A DNA stretch of 22,268 nt. Source: a virus. Under the pieces are notes generated by a model. The model ran no database searches. It worked only from the letters and a program-made list of their open reading frames with translations, and was not told where the DNA came from. The stretch lies in IMG/VR virus record IMGVR_UViG_3300046002_004089, positions 1 to 22,268 of that record; one strand, 5' to 3'. How positions within the stretch are numbered: the first letter of the stretch is position 1; each line of letters starts with the position of its first letter. The translations under genes were made by a program, and so were the position numbers. Below, piece after piece: positions 15,020-21,003 of this stretch.

Positions 15020-15299
15020 GGTCGTGTGGCGTAAGCTGGGTCGCGAGGTCGCTTGGGGTCAGGCGCACTTCGACCCGGCGCATCCGCTGATTGAGGTAGA
15101 CCCTCGGCTCGGTTCAAAGAGACAGCTAGAAGTCCTGTGCCACGAAATCCTGCACATCACCCTGTTCCCGAATGACACCACCCCGGCCACGGAGAAGCTT
15201 GTCGATGCCGCGGGAAAGAAGCTGTGCGACACCCTCTGGAAACAGAACTACCGCCGGGTGCTGATGGAAAAGAACGCCAAGCCTCCCCGCATCTCATGA
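15003..15299 (+). CDS. Small HEILH-motif putative metallopeptidase
   Basis: 98 residues from ATG 15003; a longer in-frame start at 14862 would lie deep inside the lipoprotein gene. CHEILHITLF contains HExxH (His47, Glu48, His51), the zinc-binding and catalytic signature of gluzincin/metzincin-like peptidases such as the ImmA and SprT groups. A following Glu/Asp-containing helix (TEKLVDAAGKKLCDTLWKQN) could supply the third ligand. At under 100 residues it is close to a minimal domain. It lies inside the lysis cassette, so it could cleave a cell-envelope or virion protein; that is inference. ATGA overlap with the holin. Confidence 0.55.
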   Translation: MSKGIKVVWRKLGREVAWGQAHFDPAHPLIEVDPRLGSKRQLEVLCHEILHITLFPNDTTPATEKLVDAAGKKLCDTLWKQNYRRVLMEKNAKPPRIS

Positions 15300-15673
15300 G
15301 CGCGGCTCCGTTCACGCCGGAAGACATCCCGAAGGAGGTCAAGGACGGCCTCGTCGCATCCGTCCTCGGAGGCCTTGCGATGACGGCCCGGCTTCTGCTT
15401 TCGACTGAACCCGTGTCGATTGGCTGGGTTGCCCGCCGGGTTAGTGCGGCCGCAATTACCGCGGCTATCGTCGGCTACGCCATACAAGACCACATCGCAT
15501 CGGCGGGACTGCGGATGGGTGTGGTTGGCGCGGCTGGCTACGCGGCTCCCGAATGTCTGGACTATCTGCTCAAGTATGTCAAAGCCCGTGGCGAGAAGGA
15601 AGTTGCCGCGGTCGCAGGGAAACCCTCAAAGCCCAATGGCAAAAAGAAGTCTACCGCCAAGCGCAGGAAATGA
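15296..15673 (+). CDS. Holin
   Basis: 125 residues from ATG 15296 (ATGA overlap). Three hydrophobic stretches are visible: DGLVASVLGGLAMTARLLLS, VSAAAITAAIVGYAIQDHIA and MGVVGAAGYAAPECLDYLL. A strongly basic tail follows (KPSKPNGKKKSTAKRRK), classic for holins of class I, whose cytoplasmic tail controls timing. The arrangement resembles LydA/phage-holin-family proteins. It would open the inner membrane at the end of infection. The gene overlaps the next by 38 nt. Confidence 0.7.
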   Translation: MSAAPFTPEDIPKEVKDGLVASVLGGLAMTARLLLSTEPVSIGWVARRVSAAAITAAIVGYAIQDHIASAGLRMGVVGAAGYAAPECLDYLLKYVKARGEKEVAAVAGKPSKPNGKKKSTAKRRK

Positions 15674-15974
15674 GGGGAACCTCCTTCTCGCGGTATTCCT
15701 GCTGACCGCCTTCGCCGGGCTGTCGGCGCTTGGGTCGGCATACATTTCTGGGTTCGTCCTTGACCAGCTTCAGTCCACTGAGGCGATGGCCCTCATCATC
15801 ACGGACGGCGGCATCAAGTCTGATTCAAAGGAGCTAGAGCGAAACCTGTCCACGGCCACCATGGCTTTGAACGCATGCCGGGACTTGGGCTGGGCTCTCG
15901 CCGTGGGGTGTATCGGGGTGGGGGTGGCCCTTGGGGTCAGGCTGGGGGTCAAAAGGCCTCCACGGGCCTCCTAG
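15636..15974 (+). CDS. Two-segment membrane protein of the lysis cassette
   Basis: 112 residues from ATG 15636, in the frame that overlaps the holin tail by 38 nt. Two hydrophobic segments: LLLAVFLLTAFAGLSALGSA and DLGWALAVGCIGVGVALGVR, with an acidic periplasmic or cytoplasmic loop (IITDGGIKSDSKELERN). It ends GVKRPPRAS, encoded within the 44-nt inverted element copy B. An antiholin or second holin are the plausible roles; no family is recognised. The start is uncertain because GTG/TTG starts further downstream would avoid the overlap. Confidence 0.5.
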   Translation: MAKRSLPPSAGNEGNLLLAVFLLTAFAGLSALGSAYISGFVLDQLQSTEAMALIITDGGIKSDSKELERNLSTATMALNACRDLGWALAVGCIGVGVALGVRLGVKRPPRAS

Positions 15975-15987
15975 AGGGGTCTTTTGG
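15944..15987 (+). repeat. 44-nt inverted element, copy B, with possible terminator
   Basis: Matches the reverse complement of 5065-5108 at 40 of 44 bases. The first 31 bases code for the end of the preceding membrane protein. AAAAGGCCTC (15951-15960) can pair with GGGGTCTTTT (15976-15985) in ten pairs including two G-U, and TTTT ends the stem, so in this orientation it could terminate the structural transcript. Copy A on the + strand folds less well (two or three mismatches). Confidence 0.8.
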
Positions 15988-15999
15988 GGGTAAAAAACG

Positions 16000-16129
16000 C
16001 CGGGCTTGAGCGATACTGCATCGCTTGAACCCCGAAATCGTGCGTGAACATAAAAAAAGGCATTGTGCCAGACCGAGTCATGCCCCAAGGTTACTCTCGT
16101 TCCACCAAACCTCCCTCAAACAAACGACC
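16000..16129 (+). promoter_or_regulatory. Conserved operon leader R1 (no gene)
   Basis: The 155-nt gap before the first small gene holds a block repeated at 19190-19311. Landmarks are CCGGGC at 16000; the hairpin AGCGAT/ATCGCT (16009-16014 with 16020-16025, 5-nt loop); AACCCCGAAATCGTGCG (16028-16044, identical in both copies); CATAAAAAAAG (16049-16059); GCATTGTGCC (16060-16069); and an identical 24-nt stretch (16095-16118) that begins TCTCGTTCC and ends CTCCCTCA. TTGAAC (16025-16030) with CATAAA (16049-16054), 18 nt apart, is a weak sigma-70-like pair, but it is not kept in R2. On the minus strand the A-run follows GGCACAATGCC, a short terminator-like stem. Promoter plus structured leader is the best reading. 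Confidence 0.65.
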
Positions 16130-16393
16130 ATGACCAACGAAATCGACAGTAAGCTCCTCGGCAAAGTTCACTCTCAGACCATGCGGATGAACGAACTTTC
16201 CAGAACCATCATGCGCCTTCACCCGACCAGCGAAGGCCGGGTCAAGTCCATCACTGAGTACTACGACCTCCTCCGCTCCTCCAAGACCGTCCGCGACCAG
16301 ATTGTCGGACGCGAAGACCGCAAGACGGCGACTTGGTTCATCCGTACGGCGCAGAAGCCTGTCGATAACTGCGGAAACCAGATTTTCGCCTAA
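16130..16393 (+). CDS. Small protein of unknown function, first in operon
   Basis: 87 residues from ATG 16130, right after CAAACGACCA; an in-frame ATG at 16025 is rejected because it would translate the conserved leader. Mostly helical and basic (KVHSQTMRMNELSRTIMRLH; SITEYYDLLRSSKTVRDQIV), with a final WFIRTAQKPVDNCG. It could bind nucleic acid or protein, but no family is recognised. Confidence 0.6.
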   Translation: MTNEIDSKLLGKVHSQTMRMNELSRTIMRLHPTSEGRVKSITEYYDLLRSSKTVRDQIVGREDRKTATWFIRTAQKPVDNCGNQIFA

Positions 16394-16415
16394 TCACCAT
16401 CATCCACAAACGACC

Positions 16416-16715
16416 ATGAACATCCACGACCTGTCCGCCGCCCTCGACCACGACGAGCGCATCCTCATCAGCACCAACCGGGAAGCCGGGGAAACCAACC
16501 CTCGCGCCCTCCCGGCGAAGTGGGACGAGCTTAGCGAATCCGCCAAGTGCGTGTGCATGTGGTATGTTCGCAACACCCTGTCCTATTTCGACAAGGCCGC
16601 GGTCGCCCGTCACATCATCGGCTGTGAAATCATCGCCAACGAAGAAGCCGGGGTCAAGCCCGTCATCACCAAGGCCCGCGCCGACGAGCTGTGGGCGACG
16701 GTCTTCGCCAAGTAA
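16416..16715 (+). CDS. Small protein of unknown function
   Basis: 99 residues from ATG 16416, again directly preceded by CAAACGACC. Sequence is helix-like with a Cys/Trp-containing centre (SAKCVCMWYVRNTLSYFD) and AVARHIIGCEIIANEEAG. No recognisable motif. The A/C-rich leader without Shine-Dalgarno supports this start over an in-frame ATG at 16302. Confidence 0.6.
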   Translation: MNIHDLSAALDHDERILISTNREAGETNPRALPAKWDELSESAKCVCMWYVRNTLSYFDKAAVARHIIGCEIIANEEAGVKPVITKARADELWATVFAK

Positions 16716-16740
16716 CTTTTCCCACAACCAAGATAAACCC

Positions 16741-17058
16741 ATGCTCCACAAAATCGCAGTTACTGTCGATGTCGCCCACGAAAGCGGGGAAGAAGCCATC
16801 GCCGCCCGTGCCTTGAAGACCCTGTTCGCGGAGAACAACCTCGACATCTCCGAGGTCGGCGACTCCGCCGGGTCAGTCATCGTTCACGAAGTCACCGAGC
16901 CGGAAGCTTCCGGCCGCCGATACTTCGCCCAGCTCACTTACGTCCTTGTCGTTGAAGCCACCTCCGCCGAAGCCGCGCAGGAAGCTGTCGATGAATCCAT
17001 TTGCTTTTACGCCGATGGCTGGGCCGTTGACCAAATCGCTGTCCGCAACCTTTCCTAA
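16741..17058 (+). CDS. Small acidic protein of unknown function
   Basis: 105 residues from ATG 16741 after an A/C-rich gap. It looks like an alpha/beta sandwich: strand MLHKIAVTVDVAHE, helix EEAIAARALKTLFAENN, strand GSVIVHEVTE, strand FAQLTYVLVVEATS, helix EAAQEAVDESICFY. A ferredoxin-like fold is possible. The acidic charge is common among phage early inhibitors, but no target can be named. Confidence 0.6.
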   Translation: MLHKIAVTVDVAHESGEEAIAARALKTLFAENNLDISEVGDSAGSVIVHEVTEPEASGRRYFAQLTYVLVVEATSAEAAQEAVDESICFYADGWAVDQIAVRNLS

Positions 17059-17074
17059 CCCACCCAATAACACC

Positions 17075-17257
17075 ATGCCCAACCCTAACGAAGTCAAAAA
17101 CATTCTGCTTGAAAAGGCAGAAGAAAACCTGAAAAGCCTCCTCTCCGAATACCGGCGCGGAGAGACCGAGCATTTTAGCGAAAAATACTTAGACGAGCTT
17201 CGCAACGAAATCGAGGTGGCTAAATCCATCGTAGACTTCATTTCTTTCAATTCCTAA
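17075..17257 (+). CDS. 60-residue helical protein
   Basis: From ATG 17075 after CCCACCCAATAACACC. Almost entirely charged helix (KNILLEKAEENLKSLLSEYR; YLDELRNEIEVAKSIVDFIS), so a small coiled coil or helical hairpin. Function unknown. Confidence 0.55.
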   Translation: MPNPNEVKNILLEKAEENLKSLLSEYRRGETEHFSEKYLDELRNEIEVAKSIVDFISFNS

Positions 17258-17269
17258 CCCGACCCAACC

Positions 17270-17479
17270 ATGCCCAACCAAAACAGGAAACCCCACCAGT
17301 ACCGCGAAACCAACCAGCGTGGCCGCGCCGTGAACCTCACCGTCACCGCGCCGTCCGCCTTGGCGAAGCTCGTCCACATCGAGTCCCGGCTCTCCAACAA
17401 GTCCGTCTCGCACTTTATGCGCGACGTCCTCGTTGACCGCTACAAGCACATCATCGGCGACCGCACCAAAGCCCGCTAA
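17270..17479 (+). CDS. Ribbon-helix-helix-like DNA-binding candidate
   Basis: 69 residues, start 12 nt after the previous stop. The order fits an Arc/MetJ/CopG fold: a basic N-terminal arm, a short strand (RAVNLTVTAP), helix 1 (SALAKLVHIESRLS), a turn (NKSV) and helix 2 (SHFMRDVLVDRYKHII). In that family two strands pair to contact the DNA major groove. It is the best regulator candidate in the window and could act on the conserved leaders R1/R2 or on the 15-mer; that is inference. Confidence 0.5.
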   Translation: MPNQNRKPHQYRETNQRGRAVNLTVTAPSALAKLVHIESRLSNKSVSHFMRDVLVDRYKHIIGDRTKAR

Positions 17480-17480
17480 C

Positions 17481-17750
17481 ATGTACAACCTCGAAACGAC
17501 AGGCCGACCCGGAATCTCCATGCTCGGCGGACATGACCCGGCGTGCGCCGGGGTGCTTTACGCCTTCCACAATTCCCTCGGCCGGCCAGAGTGCCGCCTG
17601 ACCTACGGAGAAAGCTTCTCGCTTCACATCCCCAAGGGACAGAGCCTGATGGATGCCTTGTTGTCCGCCGCAGATGCGCTCGACAAGGACTTCACTTCGG
17701 CTCCCTCTCCGACCCGGGAACACGTCACCGCACTTCTCGCCAACCTCTGA
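17481..17750 (+). CDS. Small protein of unknown function
   Basis: 89 residues from ATG 17481, directly after TAAC of the previous stop. Gly/His/Pro-rich start (SMLGGHDPACAGVLYAFH) and a helical end (SLMDALLSAADALDKDF). No recognised motif. The next start is 2 nt after its stop. Confidence 0.55.
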   Translation: MYNLETTGRPGISMLGGHDPACAGVLYAFHNSLGRPECRLTYGESFSLHIPKGQSLMDALLSAADALDKDFTSAPSPTREHVTALLANL

Positions 17751-17752
17751 TT

Positions 17753-17962
17753 ATGAACCCTCCCAAGACCACGCAGACCTTTACGCTCACGCGGGAACAG
17801 CTCATCGGGCTGTCGAAGCTTCAGAGCCGGGGATGGACGCTCGACTTCCACAACCTTCAGCACCTCCCAGCGGAGAAAGCCATCGCCATCCGCGTCACGG
17901 GCCAGACCACCGGGGCGGAGATGTACATGGTCATCGAGCCGGACGGCTACACCCACTCATGA
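17753..17962 (+). CDS. Small protein of unknown function
   Basis: 69 residues from ATG 17753, 2 nt after the previous stop; ends with an ATGA overlap. Helix (TREQLIGLSKLQSRGWTLDF) followed by strands (KAIAIRVTGQ; AEMYMVIEPDGYTHS). Compact alpha/beta protein, no known family. Confidence 0.55.
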   Translation: MNPPKTTQTFTLTREQLIGLSKLQSRGWTLDFHNLQHLPAEKAIAIRVTGQTTGAEMYMVIEPDGYTHS

Positions 17963-18141
17963 TGACCCCGTATCAAATCGTATCGGTGCTTCATGGCATG
18001 AGCCAGATTCCAGAAGACATCGATGAGGTCATCGCCATCGTCGAGGAAATCGAACGCGCCCCGGAAATGTACCTGAACACCGGGTCGGCCTGTCGAGGCT
18101 ACGACCAGCTCAAAGCAATCGCATGGGGGGAGCCTCTGTGA
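17959..18141 (+). CDS. 60-residue acidic protein before the methyltransferase
   Basis: Starts at ATG 17959 (ATGA overlap; ATG 17962 also possible) and overlaps the methyltransferase start by 19 nt. Acidic helix DIDEVIAIVEEIERAPEMYL, then NTGSACRGYDQLKAIAWG. Function unknown; tight coupling suggests co-expression with the methyltransferase. Confidence 0.5.
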   Translation: MMTPYQIVSVLHGMSQIPEDIDEVIAIVEEIERAPEMYLNTGSACRGYDQLKAIAWGEPL

Positions 18142-19172
18142 GATACCTTTCGGTATGCTCAGGGATGGAAGCCGCGTCTGTCGCGTGGCACCACCTTGGC
18201 TGGACTCCTGTCGGCTTCTCCGAAATCGAACCCTTCCCATGTGCTATCCTCAAACACCATTTCCCTAATACACCAAACTATGGCTCACTCACAGAATACA
18301 CCAGCTGGCCCATCCGGCCCGGTTCAGTCGACCTTCTGGTCGGAGGAACACCATGTCAGTCCTTCTCCGTTGCAGGGTTGCGAAAAGGACTTGCCGACCC
18401 GCGCGGCAACCTCGCCCTCACCTTTCTTGGATTGGCTGACAAGCTCAAGCCCAAATGGATTATCTGGGAAAACGTCCCCGGTGTCCTGTCATCGAATGGA
18501 GGACGGGACTTTGGTTCCTTCCTCGGGGCGCTGGTCGAACTCGGGTATGGGTTCGCCTACCGAATCTTGGACGCTCAGTACGTCGGAGGGTCAGGAGCAG
18601 TGCCTCAACGGAGAAGGAGAGTGTTTGTTGTCGCAAGTCTTGGAGACTGGAGAGGTCCATCAGAGGTTTTATCTCTCCGCGAAAGCTTGCGCTGGAATCT
18701 TGAGGCGAGCAAGAAAAAGAGGGACGTCGTTGCCGCCGATGCTGGAGCAGTCCCTGATTCAAGCATGCCGGTAGTAATTGACCGGGCCGCATTCAATCAA
18801 GGAGAGAATGCTAAATTCGACCCACACATCGCTCAGTCTGAAGTTATGGATAGCCTTGTTGCTCGCGGCCCTCATGCCGTGGGTGTTCCGAATTGCAAAA
18901 TCAGCGGAACAATCAGGGCTAACCCCGGTAGTGGCTGGAGGTCTAACGGAACTCCCGTAGAGCCGGTCGTGATTACTTCAATGTCAATACGAAGATTGAC
19001 GTGCGTAGAGACTGAGCGCCTCCAAGGATTCCCTGACAACTGGAGCCGAATTAGTTGGAAGGGTAAGCCAGCTGAAGAATGCCCCGACGGGCCGCGTTAC
19101 AAAGCATGCGGGAACTCGATGGCCGTCCCCGTGATGCGTTTCATCGGCGAAAACATCCACAACCTGACCTAA
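18123..19172 (+). CDS. DNA (cytosine-5) methyltransferase
   Basis: 349 residues, in the usual size range. Ordered C5-methyltransferase motifs are present: motif I SVCSGMEAASVAWHHLGW for S-adenosylmethionine; motif IV GGTPCQSFSVAG with catalytic Cys78; motif VI WENVPGVLSS with Glu116; motif VIII QRRRRVF; a variable target-recognition region at about residues 190-290; motif X GNSMAVPVMRF. It adds a methyl group to cytosine C5 in a short target; the target cannot be read from sequence. GTG 18138 is an alternative start overlapping the previous stop; ATG 18123 adds five residues. No restriction endonuclease lies beside it, so it looks like an orphan protecting or marking phage DNA. Confidence 0.93.
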   Translation: MGGASVRYLSVCSGMEAASVAWHHLGWTPVGFSEIEPFPCAILKHHFPNTPNYGSLTEYTSWPIRPGSVDLLVGGTPCQSFSVAGLRKGLADPRGNLALTFLGLADKLKPKWIIWENVPGVLSSNGGRDFGSFLGALVELGYGFAYRILDAQYVGGSGAVPQRRRRVFVVASLGDWRGPSEVLSLRESLRWNLEASKKKRDVVAADAGAVPDSSMPVVIDRAAFNQGENAKFDPHIAQSEVMDSLVARGPHAVGVPNCKISGTIRANPGSGWRSNGTPVEPVVITSMSIRRLTCVETERLQGFPDNWSRISWKGKPAEECPDGPRYKACGNSMAVPVMRFIGENIHNLT

Positions 19173-19189
19173 AAATGACGATTTTTACC

Positions 19190-19311
19190 CCGGGCAAAAG
19201 CGAACCAGATTCGCTCCAACCCCGAAATCGTGCGCCCGGCATAAAAAAAGCATTGTGCCGAACCCGGTCATCCCCCAAGGTTGTTCTCGTTCCACCAAAC
19301 CTCCCTCACAA
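19190..19311 (+). promoter_or_regulatory. Conserved operon leader R2 (no gene)
   Basis: Second copy of the R1 block. Hairpin AGCGAA/TTCGCT (19199-19204 with 19210-19215, 5-nt loop); AACCCCGAAATCGTGCG (19218-19234); CATAAAAAAAG (19240-19250); GCATTGTGCC (19250-19259); the same 24-nt stretch (19285-19308) ending CTCCCTCA, then CAA and ATG 19312. Compared with R1 the stem has a compensatory T-A to A-T change and the loop differs, which supports a functional RNA or DNA structure. It lies after the methyltransferase and opens the second small-gene operon. Confidence 0.68.
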
Positions 19312-19491
19312 ATGAATACCGAATCCGCCAACGTCATCCTCCGCCAGATGGTCGCCAACCTCAAGACGACCCTCCGCAACGCCAAGCGCCTTGAAGCCAG
19401 CGACGAAGCTATCGCCGCCCTTCAGGCCGCCATCACCGAGTTCGAGGAAGCCATCGTCGTGAACGAGAACTTCATCACCGGCAACTGCTAA
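19312..19491 (+). CDS. 59-residue helical protein, first in second operon
   Basis: From ATG 19312, 3 nt after the conserved leader; the in-frame ATG at 19255 lies within the leader and is rejected. One long Ala-rich helix or helical hairpin (VILRQMVANLKTTLRNAKRL; EAIAALQAAITEFEEAIVV). Function unknown. Confidence 0.55.
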   Translation: MNTESANVILRQMVANLKTTLRNAKRLEASDEAIAALQAAITEFEEAIVVNENFITGNC

Positions 19492-19528
19492 TCACTTTCT
19501 CCCCCACAACCAACAAACACCCACACAA

Positions 19529-19747
19529 ATGAACAGCATCAGCATCACCACCATCATCATCGGCTCCACGCTCGCGAAGCTCTACGGAGCGCCCGGGTTC
19601 GACAACAACACGCTCGTCTCGGTCATCTCGGCGTTCCGCGCCGCGCTCAAGGCCGACCACAAGCGCGTCCCGGCTTGCGACCTCAAGCTCATCGAGCTGG
19701 CCCGGGCCATCCGAAACGACTTCGGCTACTTGGTCGAGGTCGCGTAA
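19529..19747 (+). CDS. Small protein of unknown function
   Basis: 72 residues. The leader is A/C-rich with no Shine-Dalgarno sequence. Thr/Ile-rich start (SISITTIIIGSTLAKLYG) and two helices (LVSVISAFRAALKADHKRVP; DLKLIELARAIRNDFGYLVE). No recognised family. Confidence 0.55.
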   Translation: MNSISITTIIIGSTLAKLYGAPGFDNNTLVSVISAFRAALKADHKRVPACDLKLIELARAIRNDFGYLVEVA

Positions 19748-19781
19748 TCCCTTCCACCACCAACCACAAACGACCAAACAG

Positions 19782-20000
19782 ATGAGCAACGACGAACAGA
19801 AAAACATGAAAAACGCAGACCAGCTTTTGCTGTCTGCCTGCAACGCGGTCAACGGACTCATCCCCTGCTACGGGGAGGGACTGAAGAAGAAGTGGGCCGA
19901 ACTCAATGGAATCGTAATCGAAACCTACAAGTCGGCTCACAAGCTTCCCGCTGACTATGTGCTTGAGGACTGCGTCAGCCATTACAACTCTCGCCACTGA
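19782..20000 (+). CDS. Small protein of unknown function
   Basis: 72 residues, start 5 nt after CAAACGACCA, the leader 10-mer also seen before the genes at 16130 and 16416. Helical (ADQLLLSACNAVNGLIPCYG; LKKKWAELNGIVIETYKSAH) with three Cys. No known motif. Confidence 0.55.
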   Translation: MSNDEQKNMKNADQLLLSACNAVNGLIPCYGEGLKKKWAELNGIVIETYKSAHKLPADYVLEDCVSHYNSRH

Positions 20001-20022
20001 TAACCCTCGCAAGCTTCCCGAC

Positions 20023-20160
20023 ATGAAAGCTCTCATCGCCCTCGCCGCCCTCGTCATCTTCGGATGGCTGGCGGTCGTCACCTTCTGCGGCCCGGAACTC
20101 TACCGGGCCATCAACGGCCCTGACCCGGTGAAAGCCAAGGTCGTCCGTCGCCATCGCTGA
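20023..20160 (+). CDS. 45-residue single-pass membrane protein
   Basis: From ATG 20023. MKALIALAALVIFGWLAVVT is a membrane helix; a short basic tail follows (VKAKVVRRHR). N-out/C-in would fit the positive-inside rule. Early phage membrane peptides often act in superinfection exclusion or host inhibition; function here is unknown. Confidence 0.5.
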   Translation: MKALIALAALVIFGWLAVVTFCGPELYRAINGPDPVKAKVVRRHR

Positions 20161-20171
20161 CCCCTTCCACC

Positions 20172-20516
20172 ATGCCCAAAAAAACCAAAGACCTCGCGGC
20201 GCTCGTCGCCGACCTCTACCCCCACCGGGACATCGCGCTCAAGCCAGAAGCCATGGTCGCCTACTGCGAACACCTCGGCATCACCAACCCGGGCCTGAGC
20301 GACCTTGAGGCCGCCGACGACAGCTTCTACGGCGAACACCGGAGCGACCGGGACTTCGCCTACGATGTCGCCGACGCGACCAGCCTGTTCGGTGACCTCC
20401 CGAAGCACGGGCGACACACCCACCCGTGCGAGCTTTACTTTGACTGGGACAAGTACGCTCGCGACCTGATGTACGACTTCTTTGAATCCTCCGGCTACTA
20501 CTTCCGCAACCAATGA
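20172..20516 (+). CDS. ArdA-like antirestriction protein candidate
   Basis: 114 residues. Two segments resemble ArdA/antirestriction proteins: DDSFYGEHRSDRDFAYDVAD (compare the ArdA pattern Y-x-G-E-x-x-S-x-x-D-F-A) and LYFDWDKYARDLMYDFFESS followed by GYYF (compare Y-x-D-Y-x-x-x-x-R-D-L then G-x-x-F). ArdA proteins are acidic DNA mimics that block type I restriction enzymes; this protein is clearly acidic. It is shorter than typical ArdA (about 165 aa), so it may carry only the central and C-terminal parts. A methyltransferase and a glycosyltransferase-like gene nearby fit a DNA-protection island. ATGA overlap with the next gene. Confidence 0.55.
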   Translation: MPKKTKDLAALVADLYPHRDIALKPEAMVAYCEHLGITNPGLSDLEAADDSFYGEHRSDRDFAYDVADATSLFGDLPKHGRHTHPCELYFDWDKYARDLMYDFFESSGYYFRNQ

Positions 20517-20746
20517 GCAACCTCCTGCATCCTAAGCTAGAGCGCCTTGAAGGAATCACCGACGCGAATGGCTACCCAAGCCGGGACGAGTTCAGCTGGC
20601 GACCCTGCCCGTGCTGTGGCGACCACCTCGGCGGCGAACGCTACGAGGTCAAGGCAATCTACTACAACCGGAAGTCACCGTCTACCATCTCAGTCATGCG
20701 CGGAAGCTTCTGGGTCTGCCAAGACTGCGTAGTCGAATACCAATGA
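20513..20746 (+). CDS. Zinc-ribbon protein of unknown function
   Basis: 77 residues, ATGA overlaps at both ends. PCPCCGDHLGG (Cys32, Cys34, Cys35) and WVCQDCVVEYQ (Cys69, Cys72) form a likely four-Cys zinc ribbon, with strands between (YEVKAIYYNRKS). Zinc ribbons of this type bind nucleic acid or proteins. No specific role can be stated. Confidence 0.6.
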   Translation: MSNLLHPKLERLEGITDANGYPSRDEFSWRPCPCCGDHLGGERYEVKAIYYNRKSPSTISVMRGSFWVCQDCVVEYQ

Positions 20747-21003
20747 GCGACCCGACCATTGAACAGATTTACGCGGCCCTGATGGAGAATGGCTATGGCG
20801 GCGACGAGCTGACCATTGACCGCTCTATCGCCATCCACTACTTCGCGGAAGCATGGTACGACGGGCAATTCTCCAACCTCTACCGGGTCATGTGTTCCAT
20901 CCGTTACGATTCCAGAGGACTCGTCCTTGACAGCGAGAGCGACATGGTTCAGGAAATGTATCGCTTCCTTGAGCGCCACTTCTACCCTCAACACCACAAC
21001 TGA
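20743..21003 (+). CDS. Small acidic protein of unknown function
   Basis: 86 residues from ATG 20743 (ATGA overlap), stop overlapping the next start (TGATG). Helical and aromatic (TIEQIYAALMENGYGGDELT; AIHYFAEAWYDGQFSNLYRV; SDMVQEMYRFLERHFYP). Acidic charge again suggests an inhibitor-type protein, but nothing specific is recognised. Confidence 0.55.
   Translation: MSDPTIEQIYAALMENGYGGDELTIDRSIAIHYFAEAWYDGQFSNLYRVMCSIRYDSRGLVLDSESDMVQEMYRFLERHFYPQHHN

Noticed and set aside
18196-18774. Second + strand frame of 192 codons inside the methyltransferase
   Set aside because: It overlaps conserved methyltransferase motifs in another frame and its product has no features; it is a shadow.
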